The notes beneath the pieces are model-generated. The model had not been told where the DNA came from and ran no database searches. It saw nothing but the letters and a program-made list of their open reading frames with translations. Positions 8,007 through 17,618 of a stretch of DNA of 58,786 bases are shown here, in pieces. The DNA lies in NCBI RefSeq assembly GCF_001280505.1, contig NZ_LBIO01000061.1, positions 1-58,786 on the forward strand, written 5' to 3'. Source of the DNA: Mangrovimonas sp. TPBH4 (GTDB lineage Bacteria > Bacteroidota > Bacteroidia > Flavobacteriales > Flavobacteriaceae). Within the stretch, counting starts at the first letter, position 1, and each line of letters starts with the position of its first letter. The position numbers and the translations under genes are program-made.

Positions 8007-8591
8007 ATGGACATTCAACCTCTTTTAGACTATATACAAAAACATGTAAGCCTTACGCCAGAAGAAGAGCTTTATTTGGCCGAACATATTACCATCCGAC
8101 GCTACCTGAAAGGTCAGTATGCCTTGCAACAGGGAGATGTTTGTAAGCATAGTAGTTTTATTCTTAAAGGCTGTTCGCGCATGTTTTATGTGGATGAGGA
8201 GGGACAGGAGCATATCATTATGTTATGTGTGGAAGATTGGTGGAGTTCGGATATCGGTAGTTTTATAAGTCAAGAGCCTGGCCAGTTCAACATTCAGTGT
8301 TTGGAAGATACCACTTTTGCCCAGTTTCATGTCGATAGCATTGAAGAGGTGTATGCCGCCGTACCAAAATTAGAACGTTTTTTTAGAAAGATCCTGGAGC
8401 GTGGACTGGCGGCTTCGCAAAAACGGATCATCCGTAACTTCAGTATGACTGCTAAGGAACGTTACCTTTATTTTAGGGAAACCTATCCTATGATCGAGCA
8501 GCGCATCCCGCAGTATATGATTGCCTCCTATTTGGGCATCACCAAGGAATTCCTCAGTAAAATCAAGCGTCAGTTGGCCACGGATAGCTAA
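8007..8591 (+). CDS. Crp/Fnr family transcriptional regulator
   Basis: The protein has 194 residues. A cyclic-nucleotide-binding-like beta roll spans about residues 25-115 ('RYLKGQYALQQGDVCKHSSFILKGCSRMFYVDEEGQEHIIML'). A long dimerisation helix follows. A helix-turn-helix lies near 165-190 ('IPQYMIASYLGITKEFLSKIKRQL'). The phosphate-cassette residues of true cAMP receptors (GE...R-x-A) are not evident, so ligand binding is doubtful; this is usual for the many Bacteroidota paralogues. The YceI gene follows 107 bp downstream in the same direction and could be a target, but nothing in the sequence proves this. Confidence 0.88.
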   Translation: MDIQPLLDYIQKHVSLTPEEELYLAEHITIRRYLKGQYALQQGDVCKHSSFILKGCSRMFYVDEEGQEHIIMLCVEDWWSSDIGSFISQEPGQFNIQCLEDTTFAQFHVDSIEEVYAAVPKLERFFRKILERGLAASQKRIIRNFSMTAKERYLYFRETYPMIEQRIPQYMIASYLGITKEFLSKIKRQLATDS

Positions 8592-8698
8592 AAGTTAATC
8601 TAGTTTAACTTCTTTTTGTAAACTATGCCATTTTATTTCAGGTCTTAGTGCCTCAACTTTGTACTATAATTATTTAACAATAAAAAAACAGATACAAA

Positions 8699-9259
8699 AT
8701 GAAACGATTAACAACTGCAATCATTGCATTTGCAACATTTACAGCAACTATGGAGGCCCAACAGAAGACCGTGAATACCACAGACAGTAAAGTAGTTTGG
8801 AAAGGGTATAAAGTAGCAGGTTCTCACGAGGGAACGATAAACATAAAATCCGGAACCTTGAGATTTGATGGTGAAACCCTTACGGGAGGTGAATTCACTA
8901 TTGACATGACGTCTTTGGAAAGCACCGATTTATCTGGGGAATACAAAGATAAGTTGGATGGACATTTAAAGTCTGACGATTTCTTTGGAGTGAATGACTA
9001 CCCAACAGCTAAAATGGTATTCAATTCCGTAAAAGCTACCGGAAAAAACTCTTATGAAGTAACAGGAGACTTAACGATTAAAGGACAAACACATCCTGCG
9101 ACTTTTGAAATCTCGGTATATGGTAGTAAAGCTAGTGCCACTTTAAAAATTGACAGAAGCAAGTATAACGTTCGATATGGTTCTGCAAGTTTTTACAACG
9201 ATTTGAAGGACAAAGTAATTTATGATGAATTTGATATTGTAGCAGACCTTCAATTTTAA
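8699..9259 (+). CDS. YceI family protein, exported
   Basis: The protein has 186 residues with a signal peptide ending near 'TMEAQQ' (about residue 20). The mature protein is a YceI-type lipocalin-like barrel: 'SKVVWKGYKVAGSHEGTINI', 'GGEFTIDMTSLESTDL', 'LKSDDFFGVNDYPTAKMVF', 'TGDLTIKGQTHPATFEI' and 'YNVRYGSASFYNDLKDKVIYDEFDI' are all family signatures. YceI proteins bind isoprenoid or amphiphilic lipids in the periplasm. It follows the Crp-type regulator gene on the same strand and ends at a clear terminator. Confidence 0.93.
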   Translation: MKRLTTAIIAFATFTATMEAQQKTVNTTDSKVVWKGYKVAGSHEGTINIKSGTLRFDGETLTGGEFTIDMTSLESTDLSGEYKDKLDGHLKSDDFFGVNDYPTAKMVFNSVKATGKNSYEVTGDLTIKGQTHPATFEISVYGSKASATLKIDRSKYNVRYGSASFYNDLKDKVIYDEFDIVADLQF

Positions 9260-9283
9260 CAAATGATTGGTTGGTGAGTGAGA

Positions 9284-9318
9284 AAGTCGTTTCGAGTTAT
9301 CGAAGCGGCTTTTTCTTT
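9284..9318 (+). terminator. Rho-independent terminator after the YceI gene
   Basis: The stem is AAGTCGTTTCGA / TCGAAGCGGCTT (12 bp with two G-U pairs), with a 4-nt loop followed by TTTCTTTTA. It lies 25 bp after the YceI stop codon. Confidence 0.8.
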
Positions 9319-9368
9319 TATATCCCATTAAAATAATACTACCTTTAAGGAAAATAACTACAAACACT

Positions 9369-10136
9369 ATGGATATAAAACTCGCCGTACTTATTGATGG
9401 AGACAATATTCCTTCTGCCTATGTAAAGGAGATGATGGAAGAAATTGCCAAATATGGAAACCCTACAATTAAGCGGATCTATGGGGATTGGACCAATCCA
9501 CATCTAGTTAAATGGAAGACTGTACTGCTGGAAAACGCCATTACTCCAATACAGCAATACGGTTATACATCGGGAAAAAACGCCACCGATTCAGCCATGA
9601 TTATCGATGCTATGGACATTTTATATTCTGGTCAGGTCAATGGATTTTGGTTGGTGTCCAGTGATAGCGATTTTACCAGATTGGCAACACGTTTAAGGGA
9701 AGCAGGAATGCTTGTATATGGAATGGGCGAAAAGAAAACTCCAAATCCTTTTATTGTAGCCTGTGACAAATTCATCTATATAGAAATTTTAAAATCACAA
9801 GGGGAGGAAAGCGAAGGCAGCAACACAGAAAAATCAAGCACCCGTAAAAGCAGTTACGATAAAATTACCGAAAAGGATATCAAGTTTATAGCTTCCACTA
9901 TTTCAGACCTAGCCGATGATGATGGTTGGGCCTTTTTGGGAGATGTAGGGAGCTTACTTCAAAAAAAACAGCCCAATTTCGACTCTAGAAATTATGGCTA
10001 CCAAAAGTTGACCCCCTTAATAAGTTCTATCAAAAACTTCGAAATTGACAAGCGAGAAACTGGCAATGGCCGATTTAAATTGATGTATGTGAGAATAAAA
10101 CAACCCAAGCGCAGGACTACCCGACACAAGAAGTGA
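9369..10136 (+). CDS. NYN domain ribonuclease-like protein with LOTUS/OST-HTH domain
   Basis: The protein has 255 residues. Residues 1-140 form a LabA-type NYN (PIN-like) domain. Acidic residues sit in the expected places: 'AVLIDGDNIP', 'NATDSAMIIDAMDIL' and 'LVSSDSDFTRLATRLREAG'. These are the metal-binding Asp residues of a PIN-type nuclease. A Ser-rich linker (about 143-160) leads to a C-terminal OST-HTH/LOTUS domain (about 165-240, 'GWAFLGDVGSLLQKKQPNFDSRNYGYQKLTPLI'), thought to bind RNA. The protein is likely an RNA-targeting nuclease. It is monocistronic, and the C-terminus is very basic ('KQPKRRTTRHKK'). Confidence 0.9.
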   Translation: MDIKLAVLIDGDNIPSAYVKEMMEEIAKYGNPTIKRIYGDWTNPHLVKWKTVLLENAITPIQQYGYTSGKNATDSAMIIDAMDILYSGQVNGFWLVSSDSDFTRLATRLREAGMLVYGMGEKKTPNPFIVACDKFIYIEILKSQGEESEGSNTEKSSTRKSSYDKITEKDIKFIASTISDLADDDGWAFLGDVGSLLQKKQPNFDSRNYGYQKLTPLISSIKNFEIDKRETGNGRFKLMYVRIKQPKRRTTRHKK

Positions 10137-10234
10137 CGATATTTATAGGCTGACAGCTAACAATTTACTGACCATAGTTTAAATGTTTGGTAACCTGTGA
10201 AACCTTAAAATGTGGTGACTTTGCAGAAAAAACA

Positions 10235-10870
10235 ATGGAGTTATTTTTAGTGAGTTTTGGAGCCTTGTTCTCGATTATGAACCCTTTGGGAACCGTGCCT
10301 GTGTTTGTAGGCTTGACCATGGAACACAGTAAAAAGGAAAGAGCGGTTACGGCCTTTTGGACGTCTTTGGATGCCCTTATCATTTTATTGCTGTCCTTTT
10401 TCGCAGGGAAGTATATTCTATCTTTTTTCGGGATTAGTTTAACCGCTTTAAAGATTGCGGGAGGCCTTATTATAGCTTCTTCAGGGTTTGCTTTGTTGAC
10501 AGGGAAGTTTAAGGAACATAAAGGGATGAAACGCGAGCGGGTTCAGCAGGATATCCAAACTCGGGAGGCTATAGCCTTAACGCCTTTGGCTATTCCTATG
10601 TTGGCCGGTCCTGGAACCATTTCATTGCTGATTACCTATAATCAAGAATTTCAAGCACCGCATCAAATCTGTACCATTTTGGGAGCTTTGGTAGTGGTTT
10701 CGGTACTTATTTATATCATCTTAAAGAGTTCTCACTACATTGTGAAATTCTTAGGGGCCTCTGGTATCAATGCCTTATCAAGGGTTATTGGATTTATAGT
10801 CATCGCTATTGGGGTGGAATACATCATAGGGTCGGTAATTGATATTATTAAGACCTTAGGGATTGTATGA
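10235..10870 (+). CDS. MarC family integral membrane protein
   Basis: The protein has 211 residues from the ATG at 10235; an earlier in-frame start would add a hydrophilic tail foreign to the family. It has six predicted membrane helices. Family landmarks are 'FSIMNPLGTVPVFVGLT' in helix 1, 'GGLIIASSGFALL', 'TPLAIPMLAGPGTISLLI' and the final 'GFIVIAIGVEYIIGSV'. MarC/UPF0056 proteins are inner-membrane proteins of unsettled function (once thought to affect multiple antibiotic resistance). The stop codon abuts that of the convergent MFS gene with no spacer. Confidence 0.92.
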   Translation: MELFLVSFGALFSIMNPLGTVPVFVGLTMEHSKKERAVTAFWTSLDALIILLLSFFAGKYILSFFGISLTALKIAGGLIIASSGFALLTGKFKEHKGMKRERVQQDIQTREAIALTPLAIPMLAGPGTISLLITYNQEFQAPHQICTILGALVVVSVLIYIILKSSHYIVKFLGASGINALSRVIGFIVIAIGVEYIIGSVIDIIKTLGIV

Positions 10871-12079
10871 TTAAGCGGCTTTTTTACCATTAACGGTTAA
10901 AAATAACAATACGGACAAGAGTCCACAAACCGAAAACCCGATAAATAATGGTAGTACGCTATCAATGACAAAACTACCAATATAATTGGCTATAGGAACA
11001 GCCATGATGGTAGAGGCAAATCCGTTGATAGCCGCTCCAATACCTGCGATATGCCCGATGGGATGCATGGCCAAAGAGCGTAGGTTTCCGAATAGAAATC
11101 CTATGGAAATAAACTGAAATCCAAAGAAAGTCCAAAGAATGGACAATGGAGGATTTGTTCCAGACCAAAACAAAAACACATAGAGGATTGAGACTATAGA
11201 GTAAGCTATAGCGGCAACAAAGGCAATGCGTTTCATTCCGAAGCGAATCACCAATGTACTATTTAAAAATGTAGAAAACCCTATCGCAATGGCCAAACTG
11301 GCAAAGATATATGGGAAGAGGTCTGCCAAATGATATTGATGTTCGAAAATTTGTTGTGAGGTACTCAGATAGACCATAAATGACCCTGTTATAAGTCCTG
11401 AAACAATGGTGTAGACAACGGCTTCTTTGTACTTAAAGAATTCTTTAGTGCCCTTTATAAAAAGATCTAAGGAAAGTTTGGTATGGTTTTCCTTGGGATG
11501 GGTTTCGGGTTGGCGTTTCCAGAACCAAAACAAGACCAATAGGCCATAAATGAGGTTGAGGTTGAAAATAGAATGCCAGTCATAAAAGGTAATTAAGAAT
11601 TGCCCCATTGTGGGAGCTATTACGGGTACCAAAATAAAAATCATCACCACGAAGGACATAACCTGTGCCATCCTATCCCCGCTGTAGGTATCTCGTACCA
11701 TAGCAATACTTATAGTCCGTGGCGCCGAAAGACCAACACCTTGTAAAATACGCCCAAAGACCAAGATTTCGAATGAATTTGTTGTTACGCAAAGGATACT
11801 GGCCATTACAAAAAGAGAAAACCCTGTATAAATAATAGGCTTCCGTCCAAAACTATCTGAGAGCGGTCCAAATATCAATTGCCCAAATCCCAATCCTAAA
11901 AAGATCATGGTTATCAACAGTTGGTTCTTAGTGGGGTCCGTGACATTTAAATCTTCTGCAATATCAGGAAGTGCAGGCAGAAGCGCATCAATGGAAAGTG
12001 CTACAATGGCCATTAAAGAGGCCATTAAGGCAATAAATTCTATGTTAGGTTTGCTTTGTTCTTGGATGGGTTGTTGCAT
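10871..12079 (-). CDS. Bcr/CflA family MFS multidrug efflux transporter
   Basis: The protein has 402 residues from the ATG at 12079. It is a twelve-helix DHA1-type MFS transporter. The first helix contains 'ALSIDALLPALPDIAEDLNV', the Bcr/CflA signature. Loop 2-3 has 'GPLSDSFGRKPIIYTG' (MFS motif A), and helix 4-5 has 'GVGLSAPRTISIAMVRD', close to motif C of drug-proton antiporters. It probably exports drugs such as bicyclomycin or chloramphenicol-like compounds, with protons as counter-ion. The gene upstream (the APC permease) ends 31 bp before it on the same strand, so they may be co-transcribed. Confidence 0.92.
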   Translation of the reverse strand: MQQPIQEQSKPNIEFIALMASLMAIVALSIDALLPALPDIAEDLNVTDPTKNQLLITMIFLGLGFGQLIFGPLSDSFGRKPIIYTGFSLFVMASILCVTTNSFEILVFGRILQGVGLSAPRTISIAMVRDTYSGDRMAQVMSFVVMIFILVPVIAPTMGQFLITFYDWHSIFNLNLIYGLLVLFWFWKRQPETHPKENHTKLSLDLFIKGTKEFFKYKEAVVYTIVSGLITGSFMVYLSTSQQIFEHQYHLADLFPYIFASLAIAIGFSTFLNSTLVIRFGMKRIAFVAAIAYSIVSILYVFLFWSGTNPPLSILWTFFGFQFISIGFLFGNLRSLAMHPIGHIAGIGAAINGFASTIMAVPIANYIGSFVIDSVLPLFIGFSVCGLLSVLLFLTVNGKKAA

Positions 12080-12110
12080 ATGCAAATGTAGCCTATATAT
12101 TACTGTTCAC

Positions 12111-13838
12111 CTAAATGATTACCCTAACATCTCCTAATTCCTGTACCTGATATTTAAAATTTTCACCAGGAGTCCCAATAAACATAAAGTTGACTGGGAT
12201 GTTCCAGCGTTTGGAAAGTTCCTTGATTTTTTCTGGCCCAAAGTATCCTTCTTCCTTAACAAATTCAATAAAAATTTCGGGATACGCCCGGTCCAATACT
12301 TTTAAATCTTCCACCAAATTATGGACGACCTCTGTTCCTGGGGGTACTACTGAAACGATTTTTAGGCGTCTAGTGTGTTCATTCCTTTCAATGTATTGCA
12401 GTACTTTGTTTAGTGTAGCCACATTATCATGGTTGGTGAAGAACACAAATTCCTGATCGTTGATTTTCCTAATGAATCTAAGGATTTTGGTGTCCATCCT
12501 GTCGAATACAGGAACCCCTTTTGGCGTTATGTAATTGATGAAATATAAAATTGCTTCCAGAATTTGAACCCGAAACAGCATAAAGCCAACAATCAAGAGT
12601 GTAGGTATGAGGTATTCTAAAAATATGGCTAAGTATTCGGGCTTTAAAATTATGTTGCCAATAAGGCCCGTTAAAACACCAGCTATGGCAAGAAATAGGG
12701 CTACAGGACCCACACGTTCAGGTCTGGGGAGCTGTTTTCGGTTAATTTTCAGTAATAAATTACCAAAACCAAATAAAATCATCACACTTAAAAAAGCTAT
12801 GGTGTAAACTCCGGCGAGGGCCTGTAGGTTACCTTCCGTAATCAAAAGTACAGTAACACATAGCACAAAAAAGGTGATGAATATTAAATAAGAACTCCCA
12901 CGCTTGTTTTTCGCTAGTAGAAAGCCCGGTAGAATACGGTCTAAGGTCATGCGCTCCACAAGTCCTCCTACACCCACAAAGGAGGTCAAAACAGCACCAC
13001 TAAGTACCAATACGGCATCTATAGAAATGATATAAAACAGCCAGTTGCCAGAAGCTGTATTTGCCATAAAGGAAAGCAAGGTTTCCTCATTGGAATGGAT
13101 GGTTTCCATTGGGATTATGGCCAAGGCCAAAAACGCAATTAAGGGATTGAAAATGGTTACTATAATCCACATGTTTCGTAATGTCTTCGGGAAGACTCCC
13201 TCAGCTTGTTCTTCGACATAATTGGCGGAACTTTCAAAACCGCTAATACCCAGCATGGCAGCTGCAAATCCGAAAAAGAGAGCAGTGGTCACACTTCCTT
13301 CTATAGGGTGTTTAAAGTTGGTAAGCAATACATCCAATCCGTGTTGGAATAAGTAAACGCCGCAAAATAAACAAAGCAGTGTAAGAGAGCTAAGGTGAAA
13401 AATAAAGATGGTAATGGCCACTTTTGAAGATTCTCCAATCCCCATAATGACAATTAACATAAAAAGTGCCAACAATCCTATGGTGGTTTCTACCACGGGA
13501 ATAAAGTTCCAAAGACTGTGGGCATATTTCACCGATTCGCTTGCAGAAATTACCGCTGTAGCCATATAAGACAAAACCGTTAAGGCTGCGGCAAAGGAGG
13601 CCGTCGATTTTTTAGTGGTGTTTAATAAGGCGTTATAGGCCCCACCGTTGAGCGGAAGTGCACCAACCACTTCGCCATAAATTTTTCGAAACAGGAATAG
13701 AATTAAAGCAACTATCAGCAAAGAAATCCATGCATACTGGCCAGCGTAGATAATGGCCAAAGCCGATACATATAGACAGGAGGAACTAATATCATTACCA
13801 CAAATGGCAGTAGCGGCTAGTTGATTAAGTTTTTTCAT
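12111..13838 (-). CDS. APC superfamily amino-acid permease with cytosolic C-terminal domain
   Basis: The protein has 575 residues. About twelve hydrophobic segments fill residues 8-455. The start 'ATAICGNDISSSCLYVSALAI' and 'GALPLNGGAYNALLNTTKKSTASFAAALTVLSYMATA' match APC-family amino-acid transporters (helix 1 break, GG motif). 'GFESSANYVEEQAEGVFPKTLRNMW' is the family's helix 6-7 loop. The last roughly 110 residues are hydrophilic and folded-looking ('FVFFTNHDNVATLNKVLQYI', 'LKIVSVVPPG'), resembling the universal-stress-type domains fused to some transporters. Substrate is unknown. A strong hairpin terminator lies just upstream, separating it from the DUF1579 gene. Confidence 0.85.
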   Translation of the reverse strand: MKKLNQLAATAICGNDISSSCLYVSALAIIYAGQYAWISLLIVALILFLFRKIYGEVVGALPLNGGAYNALLNTTKKSTASFAAALTVLSYMATAVISASESVKYAHSLWNFIPVVETTIGLLALFMLIVIMGIGESSKVAITIFIFHLSSLTLLCLFCGVYLFQHGLDVLLTNFKHPIEGSVTTALFFGFAAAMLGISGFESSANYVEEQAEGVFPKTLRNMWIIVTIFNPLIAFLALAIIPMETIHSNEETLLSFMANTASGNWLFYIISIDAVLVLSGAVLTSFVGVGGLVERMTLDRILPGFLLAKNKRGSSYLIFITFFVLCVTVLLITEGNLQALAGVYTIAFLSVMILFGFGNLLLKINRKQLPRPERVGPVALFLAIAGVLTGLIGNIILKPEYLAIFLEYLIPTLLIVGFMLFRVQILEAILYFINYITPKGVPVFDRMDTKILRFIRKINDQEFVFFTNHDNVATLNKVLQYIERNEHTRRLKIVSVVPPGTEVVHNLVEDLKVLDRAYPEIFIEFVKEEGYFGPEKIKELSKRWNIPVNFMFIGTPGENFKYQVQELGDVRVII

Positions 13839-13851
13839 GATATAAAAAATT

Positions 13852-13893
13852 AAAAGGCCTTCATCAATGTTTGTTTCTTGATGAAGGCCTTTA
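13852..13893 (-). terminator. Strong hairpin terminator after the DUF1579 gene
   Basis: This is a perfect 14-16 bp inverted repeat, AAAAGGCCTTCATCAA / TTGATGAAGGCCTTT, with a 10-nt loop. On the minus strand it continues into TTTTAATTTTTTA. It lies 28 bp after the DUF1579 stop. The plus strand also has a partial T-run, so it may work in both directions. Confidence 0.85.
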
Positions 13894-13920
13894 TTATTGC
13901 TTTTAGATTCGGATCATGTG

Positions 13921-14484
13921 CTATTTGCTTCTGGTGTAAACAATTTCCATGTTTTTAACTTGTTTACCATCTTTCAAAACAAACATTTCAAAGGTGTGGG
14001 AGTCGTTAGTGTTCTTTGTAAGTACTTCCCGTATCCAAGTTTCTTTACCCGTTGCAGGATCTAACATGGATCCTTCTAAGGTTAAAATCTTTTTGTTTGG
14101 ATCGTAATCTCCTTCTAGATACATAATGCCACTACCCATATTGTCAATCCAGGTAGACACAAATTTCTTCTTAGCGTTATCATAGCCCATGATACTTTCC
14201 CCTACAAAGGCCGTTCCCATCATTTCCCCTTTATGGGTGGAGCGCTGATAGAGGCCATTCATGATCATTTCGTTAACCGTATAGGCCTTAGAAATGTTAG
14301 CAGGTTGTGAGAGATCCATCCACATTTTTACTGTGGCATCCCATGTTCCGTCAAAGGAGGCCAAGAATTTATGCGGCGCTCCAGGCGTCATATTGTCTTG
14401 CCAAGCCTTCATTTCTTCGGGAGTCTGTGACCACATTGGCACCGTGAGAAGGAAGCAAATAATTCCTAAAAAAACTCTTTTCAT
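13921..14484 (-). CDS. DUF1579 family exported protein
   Basis: The protein has 187 residues. A signal peptide ends at 'PMWSQ' (about residue 20). The rest matches DUF1579: 'PGAPHKFLASFDGTWDATVKMWMD' near the start of the mature chain, 'GLYQRSTHKGEMMGTAFVGESIMGYDNAKKKFVSTWIDNMGSGIMYLEGDYD' in the middle, and a closing strand 'KQVKNMEIVYTR'. The function of the family is not established. It sits between the acyl-CoA carboxylase genes and a terminator and could be the last gene of that unit, with a 65-bp gap after the carboxyltransferase start side of the operon. Confidence 0.88.
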   Translation of the reverse strand: MKRVFLGIICFLLTVPMWSQTPEEMKAWQDNMTPGAPHKFLASFDGTWDATVKMWMDLSQPANISKAYTVNEMIMNGLYQRSTHKGEMMGTAFVGESIMGYDNAKKKFVSTWIDNMGSGIMYLEGDYDPNKKILTLEGSMLDPATGKETWIREVLTKNTNDSHTFEMFVLKDGKQVKNMEIVYTRSK

Positions 14485-14549
14485 AATTAATTGGATTAAT
14501 AACTGTATTATAAAGATACAATTAAAATCGAATTTTATAACAGGTTAAT

Positions 14550-16091
14550 TTACAAGGGAATATTGCCGTGTTTTCGTTTTGGGCCATCCACTTGTTTGTC
14601 CTGAAGCATCGCAAAAGCTTTGATTAATTTTCTTCGGGTATCCTGTGGCAAAATAACCTCATCGATAAACCCGCGTTCTGTAGCGCTGTATGGATTGGCA
14701 AACTTTTCGGCATATTCAGCCTCTTTTTCCTTCCATTTGGCCTCGTGATTTTCAGCTTCCTTGATTTCCTTTCTAAAGATGATCTCAGCAGCACCTTTAG
14801 CGCCCATTACGGCAATTTCGGCACTTGGCCAAGCAAAGTTCATATCGGCGCCAATGTGCTTGGAGTTCATTACGTCATAAGCACCTCCATAGGCTTTTCG
14901 GGTAATTAAAGTTACCCTCGGCACTGTAGCTTCACTAAAGGCATAAAGTAATTTGGCACCGTGAACAATGATTCCGTTCCATTCTTGATCGGTTCCAGGC
15001 AGGAAACCAGGGACATCTTCCAATACCAAAAGAGGGATATTGAATGCATCACAAAAACGCACGAAACGGGCCGCTTTTTTAGAGCTGTTCACATCCAAAA
15101 CCCCGGCCAAGAACATGGGTTGGTTGGCCACAATACCAATACTGCGACCGCCTAGTCTTGCAAATCCTACAATAATGTTTTCGGCATGGTCCTTATGGAT
15201 TTCGTAGAAGGAATCGGTGTCAATAATCCCAGAAATCACATCGTGCATGTCATAAGGTTTATTGGCATTATCCGGAATGATATTTTCCAGTTGCGCTCTA
15301 ACCTCATCCTTTAACTCAAAAGGAAGTGTTTTGGGAGCTTCTGTATTGTTTTGAGGTAAATAGCTCAATAGTGTTTTGATGTCTTCCAAACAGGCAATGT
15401 CATTGGCTGAGGTCTTATGTGCGACTCCAGATTTTGATGCGTGTGTGCTCGCTCCTCCCAATTCTTCGGAAGTAACGGTTTCATTGGTAACCGTTTTCAC
15501 CACATTGGGGCCAGTTACAAACATATAACTGGTGTTTTCCACCATTAGGGTGAAATCGGTCATGGCAGGTGAATAAACCGCTCCGCCAGCGCAAGGCCCC
15601 ATAATGGCCGAAATTTGAGGGATGACTCCAGAAGCCTGAACGTTGCGATAAAAGATATCGGCATAGCCTCCAAGCGAACGAACGCCTTCTTGAATTCTAG
15701 CCCCACCAGAATCGTTAAGGCCAATAAGTGGTGCACCTACTTTAACGGCCAAGTCCATAATCTTACATATTTTTTCGGCATGGGTTTCAGAAAGCGAGCC
15801 TCCAAACACGGTGAAGTCTTGGGCGAATACATACACAAGTCTGTCGTGAACGGTTCCATAACCTGTGACTACACCATCACCATAAAATTGTTGGTCTGCC
15901 ATGCCAAAATCTTTGGTTCTGTGGGTTACCAAGGCTCCAATTTCTTCAAAGGAACCTTCGTCCAAAAGGTAGTCTACACGCTCTCTTGCTGTTAGTTTTT
16001 TGTTGCCATGTTGTTTAGCGATACGCTTATCTCCACCACCTAAATAGGCTTTGGAGAGTTTTTCGTTAAGTTGATTTATTTTGGATTCCAT
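14550..16091 (-). CDS. Acyl-CoA carboxylase, carboxyltransferase (beta) subunit
   Basis: The protein has 513 residues, the usual length of propionyl-CoA carboxylase beta subunits (PccB type). Two crotonase-like halves are visible. The first has '[32 protein letters not shown]' and '[16 protein letters not shown]'; the second has '[18 protein letters not shown]', '[19 protein letters not shown]' and '[12 protein letters not shown]'. The C-terminus '[19 protein letters not shown]...[10 protein letters not shown]' is canonical. The enzyme transfers carboxyl from biotin to an acyl-CoA, most likely propionyl-CoA to methylmalonyl-CoA, though the exact acyl chain cannot be read here. It is third in an operon after the BCCP and biotin carboxylase genes. 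Confidence 0.93.
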   Translation of the reverse strand: MESKINQLNEKLSKAYLGGGDKRIAKQHGNKKLTARERVDYLLDEGSFEEIGALVTHRTKDFGMADQQFYGDGVVTGYGTVHDRLVYVFAQDFTVFGGSLSETHAEKICKIMDLAVKVGAPLIGLNDSGGARIQEGVRSLGGYADIFYRNVQASGVIPQISAIMGPCAGGAVYSPAMTDFTLMVENTSYMFVTGPNVVKTVTNETVTSEELGGASTHASKSGVAHKTSANDIACLEDIKTLLSYLPQNNTEAPKTLPFELKDEVRAQLENIIPDNANKPYDMHDVISGIIDTDSFYEIHKDHAENIIVGFARLGGRSIGIVANQPMFLAGVLDVNSSKKAARFVRFCDAFNIPLLVLEDVPGFLPGTDQEWNGIIVHGAKLLYAFSEATVPRVTLITRKAYGGAYDVMNSKHIGADMNFAWPSAEIAVMGAKGAAEIIFRKEIKEAENHEAKWKEKEAEYAEKFANPYSATERGFIDEVILPQDTRRKLIKAFAMLQDKQVDGPKRKHGNIPL

Positions 16092-16121
16092 AAGGGAATG
16101 TTTTTAAGTCTTTATATGTTA

Positions 16122-17564
16122 TTAATTATTTGGAAGTCTCAATAATTTTTGGTCCTCCAAATATTGTTTTAGGGCAATCATTGCCGCAATCTCTGCTTCG
16201 CTATGAAATTCGGCTTCCAAGGTTTTTGGATCGTAATGGTTTTTGACAAAATGCGTGTCGAAATTTCCAGATCTAAACGCTTCATGCTTGCAGACAAAAG
16301 TGCCAAAGGGAAGCGTAGTGGCAACGCCTTTTACATGATAATTGTCTATGGCTTCCAGCATGGTTTCAATGGCTTCTTCACGGGTATTGCCGTAAGTAAT
16401 CAATTTTGAAAGCATAGGGTCGTAATAAATAGGAATGTCCATACCTTCTTCAAAACCATTGTCCACCCTAATGTTTGGTCCTTCTGGAAGTTGGTAGGTT
16501 TCCAAATGTCCTACGCTTGGTAAAAAGTCGTTTAATGGGTCTTCTGCATAAACGCGCAATTCTAAGGCATGCCCCTTAATGCTTAAATTGTCCTGTTTGA
16601 TAGGAAGTTTTTCTCCTTGGGCTACTTTTATTTGAAGTTCTACCAAATCGATTCCTGTAATCAATTCGGTTACGGGGTGTTCTACTTGGAGTCTGGTGTT
16701 CATTTCCAAGAAGTAGAAGTTGTGCGCTTCATCCAATAAGAATTCTACGGTTCCGGCGCCCACATAATCACAGGCCTTGGCTACTTTTACGGCAGCTTCT
16801 CCCATTTTCTCACGCAGGGCAGGAGTCAATACCGAAGAAGGTGCTTCTTCAACCACTTTTTGGTGGCGACGCTGCACGCTGCATTCGCGTTCAAATAAAT
16901 GGATAACATTACCATGGGTATCGGCCATCACCTGAATTTCAATATGTCTTGGAGAAGCTACATATTTTTCAATAAACACCGATCCATCTCCAAAGGCTGA
17001 GGTTGCCTCACTAATGGCACGTGTCATTTGGGATTCCAAATCTTTTTCAGACTCTACCACACGCATGCCTTTTCCGCCTCCTCCGGCAGAGGCTTTTATT
17101 AAAATTGGAAATCCAATTTCCTTAGCTATTTCTTTGGCTTTTTCAACATCGGTAATCGCTTTGTCAATACCGGGCACCATTGGGATGTTGTATTCCTTAA
17201 CGGCATCCTTGGCAGCCAATTTACTTCCCATGATCTTTATGGCCTTGGATTTCGGTCCGATAAAAATGATATCGTTGCTTTCGCATAATTCAGCGAAATC
17301 GGCATTTTCACTTAAAAAACCATATCCAGGGTGGATGGCATCAACCTTTAGTTCTTTGGCCACTGCAATTATTTTGTCTCCTAATAAATACGATTGGTTG
17401 GAAGGGGCTTCTCCGATCAACACAGCTTCATCTGCAAATTTTACATGGGGTGCGTTACGATCTACCGTAGAATATACGGCGACTGTTTTAAGTCCTATCT
17501 TTTTAGCTGTTTTCATTACCCTAATGGCAATTTCACCTCTATTGGCAATAAGTATTTTTTTCAT
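16122..17564 (-). CDS. Biotin carboxylase subunit of acyl-CoA carboxylase
   Basis: The protein has 480 residues. It carries the complete biotin carboxylase fold: N-terminal 'ILIANRGEIAIRVMKTAKKIG', 'IHPGYGFLSENADFAE', the ATP-grasp glycine loop 'KASAGGGGKGMRVV', 'RECSVQRRHQKVVEEAPSS' and 'FYFLEMNTRLQVEHPVTE'. It ends with the biotin_carb_C domain ('GHALELRVYAEDPLNDFLPS'). It uses ATP and bicarbonate to carboxylate the biotin of the neighbouring carrier protein. The gene lies 30 bp upstream of the carboxyltransferase gene and 54 bp downstream of the BCCP gene, all on the minus strand. Confidence 0.95.
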   Translation of the reverse strand: MKKILIANRGEIAIRVMKTAKKIGLKTVAVYSTVDRNAPHVKFADEAVLIGEAPSNQSYLLGDKIIAVAKELKVDAIHPGYGFLSENADFAELCESNDIIFIGPKSKAIKIMGSKLAAKDAVKEYNIPMVPGIDKAITDVEKAKEIAKEIGFPILIKASAGGGGKGMRVVESEKDLESQMTRAISEATSAFGDGSVFIEKYVASPRHIEIQVMADTHGNVIHLFERECSVQRRHQKVVEEAPSSVLTPALREKMGEAAVKVAKACDYVGAGTVEFLLDEAHNFYFLEMNTRLQVEHPVTELITGIDLVELQIKVAQGEKLPIKQDNLSIKGHALELRVYAEDPLNDFLPSVGHLETYQLPEGPNIRVDNGFEEGMDIPIYYDPMLSKLITYGNTREEAIETMLEAIDNYHVKGVATTLPFGTFVCKHEAFRSGNFDTHFVKNHYDPKTLEAEFHSEAEIAAMIALKQYLEDQKLLRLPNN

Positions 17565-17618
17565 ATAATTTGTGAAGAATTAAGAAGAGAAATCCTTAGT
17601 TCTTTTTATTTTTTCTAA

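Noticed and set aside
11907..12137. Open frame on the plus strand over the Bcr/CflA gene start
   Set aside because: It is a shadow of a confident transporter gene on the other strand. Similar shadows over thrA, rlmD, the permease-M1 gene and others were also set aside.
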